DNA of 64,000 bases from NCBI GenBank assembly GCA_017306715.1, contig JAFKHV010000015.1, forward strand, positions 1 to 64,000. Reading direction: 5' to 3'. This document shows, piece after piece, positions 59,284 to 64,000 of the stretch. Within the stretch, counting starts at the first letter, position 1. Every line of letters begins with the position of its first letter. The notes under the pieces are model-generated. The model made no database searches, was not told the DNA's origin, and saw nothing but the letters and a program-made list of their open reading frames with translations. Origin of the DNA: Legionella sp. (lineage in GTDB: Bacteria; Pseudomonadota; Gammaproteobacteria; Legionellales; Legionellaceae). The position numbers were made by a program, and so were the translations under genes.

Positions 59284-59307
59284 GGATGATTCAACCTCGA
59301 ATCATCC
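59284..59307. terminator. Hairpin between convergent genes
   Basis: A 9-bp perfect stem, GGATGATTC-AACCTC-GAATCATCC. On the minus strand TTAATAGTTTT follows, a weak T-rich end for yajQ. The plus strand has no T-run. Confidence 0.4.
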
Positions 59308-59380
59308 CCGAGTGCTGTGCAGTTCCGGAAACTACGTACCTATAAATATTGTGTGAAGCTAGATAAAATTTTAGATTCAA

Positions 59381-59866
59381 TTAATCGCGAAAATTTTCAT
59401 ATTGCAAGGGAATTTTAATCTCCGATTTTTTAAGTAGCGCAATAGCCTCTTGTAAATCATCTCTTTTCTTACCGGTGACGCGAACTTTATCACCTTGTAT
59501 TGAGGCTTGAACCTTCATTTTTGCATCTTTAAGTACTTTAATAATCTCTTTAGCGGTAGGCTGATCAATGCCTTGTTTGAAGGTTAGATTATAAGAGAAA
59601 TATTTTCCGCTATGTACAGGCTCATCTTCAATATCAACTCCAGAGGCATCTACATTGCGTTTAGAACAGTGGGTGCGAAATAAATCTTCAAGCTGTTTAA
59701 CCTGGAAATCAGATTCGGCGCGTAAGGTAACGGTCAAATCTTTTAGTTCTATGCTTGAATCCACGCCTCGAAAATCGAAACGTGTACTCATTTCTCTGGC
59801 TGCATTATCTACAGCGTTACGAAGTTCAACCTGATTAATTTCTGAAACGATATCAAAAGATGGCAT
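59381..59866 (-). CDS. yajQ: YajQ family nucleotide-binding protein
   Basis: 161 residues, standard UPF0234 length. The start [21 protein letters not shown] and the middle [10 protein letters not shown] are diagnostic. In some gammaproteobacteria YajQ proteins bind cyclic di-GMP and change transcription. Here it is a single gene, 61 bases from a small membrane protein gene on the same strand. Confidence 0.95.
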   Translation of the reverse strand: MPSFDIVSEINQVELRNAVDNAAREMSTRFDFRGVDSSIELKDLTVTLRAESDFQVKQLEDLFRTHCSKRNVDASGVDIEDEPVHSGKYFSYNLTFKQGIDQPTAKEIIKVLKDAKMKVQASIQGDKVRVTGKKRDDLQEAIALLKKSEIKIPLQYENFRD

Positions 59867-59926
59867 TTTGATCCCACATTAATGAAAAGATCAAATGTAT
59901 CAAAAAATATCTCGTTCAACAAATGT

Positions 59927-60337
59927 TCACCTTAAATTTGTGACTACGATTCCAGAAAAGTAAACTTGATACAATAAAAATAACCCAATAATGAGCATTA
60001 TAAATGCAACGGCTGATAATAACTCGGGGCGTGCGATGAATTTATTTGCAACCAGATGCACCGCCTCCGGATAGAAAAGGCGAAGAATACCACCTATTAG
60101 TACCAACCATGATAGTAAGGTCACGACTATTGGCCAACCTAATGTCCAATTGTTATAAGCTGTGATAAGTACTAATCCAATGATTAAGTTCACCACGCCT
60201 ATGAGGAGCAAAATACTGGGCTGAGTTAAAATCTCACCAATACTTACCAATAAATACTTGCGCCTTAACAAGACATAGCTGCTCATTATAACTAAATACC
60301 ATCCCATAATAGTCGCTAAAAAAAGCAATGTAGTCAC
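59927..60337 (-). CDS. Small integral membrane protein
   Basis: 136 residues with four predicted membrane helices (about 3-22, 41-60, 67-87 and 107-127) and short loops. GTG start at 60337 is supported by GGGAGAA upstream. I do not recognise the family. It precedes yajQ on the same strand and could be cotranscribed. Confidence 0.7.
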   Translation of the reverse strand: MTTLLFLATIMGWYLVIMSSYVLLRRKYLLVSIGEILTQPSILLLIGVVNLIIGLVLITAYNNWTLGWPIVVTLLSWLVLIGGILRLFYPEAVHLVANKFIARPELLSAVAFIMLIIGLFLLYQVYFSGIVVTNLR

Positions 60338-60413
60338 TTTTATTCTCCCTGATTTATTGCGAAATACGCTCTTTAAATTTTAGCTCAGCAAGAACCAATA
60401 ACTGTACAAAAAA

Positions 60414-60466
60414 TTGACAATCAATCAATTGAAATACTAAAATTAGAATTAGAAGGCGATCGAGGA
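60414..60466 (+). promoter_or_regulatory. Promoter and ribosome binding site of the 64-residue gene
   Basis: A consensus -35 box TTGACA at 60414-60419 is followed by TACTAA at a short 15-base spacing, and GAGGA (60462-60466) precedes the ATG at 60475 by 8 bases. Confidence 0.5.
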
Positions 60467-60474
60467 TCTCGAAA

Positions 60475-60669
60475 ATGAATGAGCAATACACTGCTGCAGT
60501 ATACTGTGGCCATGAGCAGATAGCAAAGCAGGAGGGAAAAGATGTAGATGCTCTTTACACTTGGATGCTAACTCAAGTAAACGGACATTTTGGTGATATT
60601 CATGGAACTATAGTAGAGAACAGCACTCAGAAAACGGTCCGTACTTTTCGTAAAAGTGCCATCGAATAA
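60475..60669 (+). CDS. Small hypothetical protein, 64 residues
   Basis: The frame opens with ATG after a good ribosome binding site and a plausible promoter, and sits alone between genes on the other strand. The product is soluble (MNEQYTAAVYCGHEQ ... TFRKSAIE). Function unknown and no family recognised. A weak stem, GCTGAT...ATCAGC, follows the stop. Confidence 0.6.
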   Translation: MNEQYTAAVYCGHEQIAKQEGKDVDALYTWMLTQVNGHFGDIHGTIVENSTQKTVRTFRKSAIE

Positions 60670-60697
60670 CTGCTGATGGCAATTGGTTATCAGCAAA

Positions 60698-63600
60698 TCA
60701 ATAATTCATAACTACTTGTTCTTCCCCCATTAATTGACGTAGCTGGGTAAGACATTCATCGGTGGGATGGATTCGAAATTGAGGGTCAATATTTAATTTA
60801 ACCTTGGCCTGCTGGTTTTTATAAAGAAGCTGTACCGCACATGCTCCCGCATTGGCTTTTAATAAGGCTTTTAGGGTAGAAAATAACGATTGTTGGTCAT
60901 TATTCAGGCGGATTTCTACACATCGAGCAAATTTTAACCTCGCTGAAGCAATATCATAAATCTGTGTTGCAGATAACTTAACACCCCCGCTGAAATCATC
61001 ATGAGCCACCTCTCCTTCAATAATTAACAAATCTCCGGTATTAATTGCAGATTGGAAGGAATCAAAAACTTCTGAAAAAACGACGATATCGATACGTGAT
61101 GTTGCATCATCCAAGCCGATAATAACCAGTCGCTTTCCTCTCTTCGTGATTATTTTACGTACCCCAGTAACTTGACCGCAGACTGAAGCCTTTTTATGGG
61201 TGGAGGGATTGAGTTGGCTTATTGGTATGCAAAACTCTTTAAATTCTCGCCGATATTGATCGGCTGGATGACCCGTTAAGTAAAAACCAAGAACTTCGCG
61301 CTCACCTTCTAAACGCTGCGCCTCAGTCCAGGGCTTACACGAAACATAATCCTGCGATTGGGCGTTATCCTCCAATATGGTGAACAAATCGAATTGGCCT
61401 GAGCTTTGATTTTGATGCTCCTTTTCCGCCACTTTCAATGCTTTATCTATAGAAGCGACCAAGACCGAACGTTCGATATGCCACTCATCGAAAGCACCGC
61501 TTTTAATCAATGCTTCCAGTACGCGACGATTGACCTTTCGCAAATCCAGGCGCTGGCAAAAATCGAATAAATCTTTAAATGCCCCTCCTTCATTTCGAGC
61601 ATCGGTTATACACTCAATCGCATTTTCACCTACTCCTTTAATCGCCCCTAAACCATAAATAATCGTTTGCTCTTCGTTAACCGTAAATTGATACATTGAT
61701 TTATTAATCGAGGGTGGCGAAACAGTTAGATTCATGTTGGCACATTCATCGATAAAATTTACAACCTTATCAGTGTTATCCATATCTGAGGACATCACCG
61801 CCGCCATGAATGCAGCAGGGTAATGAGCTTTTAACCAGGCCGTCTGGTAAGCTACCAAGGCATAGGCTGCCGAGTGTGATTTGTTAAAACCATATCCAGC
61901 AAATTTTTCCATCAAATCGAAAATGTATGTGGCAACTTGTTCCTCAACTCCACGGGCAACGGCGCCCTTTGTGAAAATTTCACGTTGCTTTGCCATTTCT
62001 TCCGGTTTCTTTTTCCCCATGGCTCGACGTAAGAGATCGGCACCGCCCAAGGTATAATTGGCAAGAACCTGAGCAATCTGCATGACCTGTTCCTGATACA
62101 GGATCACCCCATAAGTCGGTTTGAGAATCGGTTCCAGGTCAGGATGTGGATAATCAACAGCAGCGCGACCATGTTTTCGGTCAATAAAGTCATCAACCAT
62201 CCCTGATTGCAATGGACCCGGCCGAAATAAAGCCACCAAAGCGATAATATCTTCAAAACAATCGGGTTGCAGACGACCGATGAGCTCTTTCATTCCGCGT
62301 GACTCGAGCTGAAAAACGGCAGTCGTTTTACACGCTTTTAATAATTCAAAGGAAGCAGAGTCATCGGTAGGTATTTGACTAATGTCGATTAATTGTAAAC
62401 CTGCTTCTTTTTTCTGACGATTAATGATTGCGAGCGCCCAGTCAATTATTGTGAGCGTACGTAAACCCAAAAAGTCAAACTTTACCAGCCCTGCAGCTTC
62501 AACATCATCTTTGTCAAATTGGCTAACGATTTGATTAGAACCCTCTTCACAGTAAATAGCGGTAAAGTCTGTGAGTAACGAGGGCGCAATCACTACACCA
62601 CCTGCGTGTTTTCCAGCATTGCGAGTAATCCCCTCGAGTTTTAATGCCAAATCAATTAATTCTCTAACCTCTTCTTCTTCCTCATACTTTCGGCCCAGCT
62701 CTGGTTCCTGCTCCATCGCTTTGCTTAAAGTCATACCAATTTCAAAAGGAATTAATTTGGCTAACTTATCGACAAATCCATAGGGATGCCCGAGCACCCG
62801 CCCAACATCACGCACTACGGCTTTTGCCGCCATGGTACCAAAAGTGATAATTTGGGATACACTTTGACGTCCATATTTCTCAGCAACATAGTCAATAACG
62901 CGATCACGTCCCTCCATGCAGAAATCGATATCAAAGTCGGGCATGGATACCCGCTCTGGGTTCAAAAAGCGTTCGAATAGAAGTTCGTATTCTAGTGGAT
63001 CTAAATCGGTAATTTTTAACGCATAAGCAACCAGAGAACCCGCACCCGATCCACGACCAGGGCCTACTGGTACGCCATTATTTTTTGCCCATTGAATAAA
63101 ATCAGCTACGATAAGGAAATAACCAGCAAATCCCATATTGTTGATTACATCAAGCTCAATTTTCAAACGGGTATCATATTCTTGGCGATGCTCACGAAGC
63201 TCTTCAAGTCCTTTATCGCGAAAAATATGTAATAGACGCTCTTCTAAACCTTGCGCGGAGAGATACGACAGATATTGTTCAACAGTTGAACCCTCAGGAA
63301 TTGGGAACTTAGGTAAGAAATTATTTCCCAAATTGAGTTTAACCGTACATCGCTTACTGATCTCAACGGTGTTATTAATGGCAGAAGGCAAATCAGCAAA
63401 TAAGGCTTCCATTTCTTCTGCTGAGCGTAAATATTGCTGCGCAGTATATTTTTGCTCTCTTCTGGGGTCTGCTAAAGTCAATCCATCATGAATGCATACT
63501 CGGGCTTCATGCGCTTCAAAATCATCCTTGTCTAAAAAGCAAACATCATTAGTCGCCACTATGGGTAGTTGAAGCTCTTCGGCAAGCTTGATTATTCTTT

Positions 63601-64000
63601 CATTGTAGATATTTTCATCAGGGCGTCCAGTGCGCTGAATCTCGAGGTAAAAACGTTTAGGAAAAAGAGCATTCCATTGGGTCGCTCTTAACTTTGCTAA
63701 TTCCCAATCATTTGCGAGTAAGGCTTGACCAATATCCCCAGTATACCCCCCAGAAAGCGCGATTAATCCATCTGCATAGTTTTCAATCCAGGATAATTGC
63801 ACTCGAGGTTGCCCCTGGTATTGGCCCTCCTGATAAGCTTTTGAAACCAGGCAAGTTAAGTTTCTATAACCCGCGTTATTCATGCACAGCAATACTAGTG
63901 AGAAAATACGCTCAGGATGTTCAGGATCATGACAAGGAAGATCGCTCCCAATGATGGGTTTTATTCCGGCATCCACAGCGGCTTTATAAACTTTAACTGC
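60698..64000 (-). CDS. dnaE: DNA polymerase III alpha subunit, N-terminus cut by the window edge
   Basis: Replicative polymerase. 1100 residues are visible, with the frame open to base 64000. The first few dozen residues, including the true start, lie outside; an internal GTG at 63976 is not the start. The PHP domain remainder, the catalytic region GPGRGSGAGSLVAYAL and MPDFDIDFCMEGRDRVIDY with the Asp pair, FRPGPLQSGM and GYGFNKSHSAAYA (polymerase fingers), and the OB-fold region near ITKRGKRLVIIGLDDA are all present. The C-terminal end (LMGEEQVVMNY) is complete. Nothing unusual. Confidence 0.97.
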   Translation of the reverse strand, partial: AVKVYKAAVDAGIKPIIGSDLPCHDPEHPERIFSLVLLCMNNAGYRNLTCLVSKAYQEGQYQGQPRVQLSWIENYADGLIALSGGYTGDIGQALLANDWELAKLRATQWNALFPKRFYLEIQRTGRPDENIYNERIIKLAEELQLPIVATNDVCFLDKDDFEAHEARVCIHDGLTLADPRREQKYTAQQYLRSAEEMEALFADLPSAINNTVEISKRCTVKLNLGNNFLPKFPIPEGSTVEQYLSYLSAQGLEERLLHIFRDKGLEELREHRQEYDTRLKIELDVINNMGFAGYFLIVADFIQWAKNNGVPVGPGRGSGAGSLVAYALKITDLDPLEYELLFERFLNPERVSMPDFDIDFCMEGRDRVIDYVAEKYGRQSVSQIITFGTMAAKAVVRDVGRVLGHPYGFVDKLAKLIPFEIGMTLSKAMEQEPELGRKYEEEEEVRELIDLALKLEGITRNAGKHAGGVVIAPSLLTDFTAIYCEEGSNQIVSQFDKDDVEAAGLVKFDFLGLRTLTIIDWALAIINRQKKEAGLQLIDISQIPTDDSASFELLKACKTTAVFQLESRGMKELIGRLQPDCFEDIIALVALFRPGPLQSGMVDDFIDRKHGRAAVDYPHPDLEPILKPTYGVILYQEQVMQIAQVLANYTLGGADLLRRAMGKKKPEEMAKQREIFTKGAVARGVEEQVATYIFDLMEKFAGYGFNKSHSAAYALVAYQTAWLKAHYPAAFMAAVMSSDMDNTDKVVNFIDECANMNLTVSPPSINKSMYQFTVNEEQTIIYGLGAIKGVGENAIECITDARNEGGAFKDLFDFCQRLDLRKVNRRVLEALIKSGAFDEWHIERSVLVASIDKALKVAEKEHQNQSSGQFDLFTILEDNAQSQDYVSCKPWTEAQRLEGEREVLGFYLTGHPADQYRREFKEFCIPISQLNPSTHKKASVCGQVTGVRKIITKRGKRLVIIGLDDATSRIDIVVFSEVFDSFQSAINTGDLLIIEGEVAHDDFSGGVKLSATQIYDIASARLKFARCVEIRLNNDQQSLFSTLKALLKANAGACAVQLLYKNQQAKVKLNIDPQFRIHPTDECLTQLRQLMGEEQVVMNY

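Overview
The window looks like chromosome of a Legionella species, probably not L. pneumophila itself. The base composition is AT-rich. The gene orders gyrA-serC-aroA-cmk-rpsA-lapA-lapB-aminotransferase-pyrF-vpdC and fimT/ubiCA match what I recall of Legionella chromosomes. GyrA carries Thr at position 83, as in wild-type Legionella. Host-interaction type proteins (ankyrin, Sel1, patatin) sit among housekeeping genes. The genus call rests on recognition, not on a search.

Layout. 1-670: left edge with the start of a probable transposase gene and two copies of a dispersed repeat. 671-2261: a two-gene plus-strand unit, a glutaredoxin-MauE membrane protein and a His-rich periplasmic protein. 2270-6414: minus-strand accessory genes (unknown protein, Sel1-repeat protein, FAD oxidoreductase). 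6604-9937: map-glnD. 10017-13527: guaB-guaA-tadA on the minus strand. 13710-16421: a large ankyrin-repeat protein with a C-terminal hydrophobic segment. 16640-23281: a single 2213-residue glutamate synthase fusing the large (GltB) and small (GltD) subunits. 23420-24510: minDE without minC. 24571-30719: accessory block with an ankyrin-like protein ending in a nuclear-localisation-like tail, an O-acyltransferase, an unknown small protein and a secreted GH81 beta-1,3-glucanase. 30881-33342: ubiCA, the DNA-uptake pilin fimT and a HolD-like gene. 33415-47117: vpdC-like patatin effector, then pyrF, aminotransferase, lapBA, rpsA, cmk, aroA, serC and gyrA. 47420-52814: gltA, glpK, glpD, trx, adk. 52918-57897: lytic transglycosylase lipoprotein, a 608-bp gene-poor stretch, ribBA-ribD and a BepA-like protease. 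58002-64000: a YqcI/YcgG-DUF1989 fusion, yajQ, two small genes and dnaE running off the right edge.

How the genes work together. guaBA makes GMP. GlnD and glutamate synthase are both in nitrogen assimilation. serC/aroA feed serine and aromatic synthesis, and ubiC/ubiA use chorismate to start ubiquinone. glpK/glpD convert glycerol to dihydroxyacetone phosphate. ribD/ribBA make riboflavin precursors. lapAB controls LPS synthesis in enterobacteria. The accessory genes (ankyrin proteins, Sel1 protein, VpdC-like patatin, GH81) fit an intracellular parasite of protists.

Most notable: the GltBD fusion with an unusual 3Fe-4S cysteine spacing, the protein with an NLS-like C-terminus, a perfect 21-bp inverted repeat over the lapB stop codon, an attenuator-like terminator in front of rpsA, and the fused DUF1989 protein. 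I saw no tRNA, rRNA, CRISPR array or prophage.
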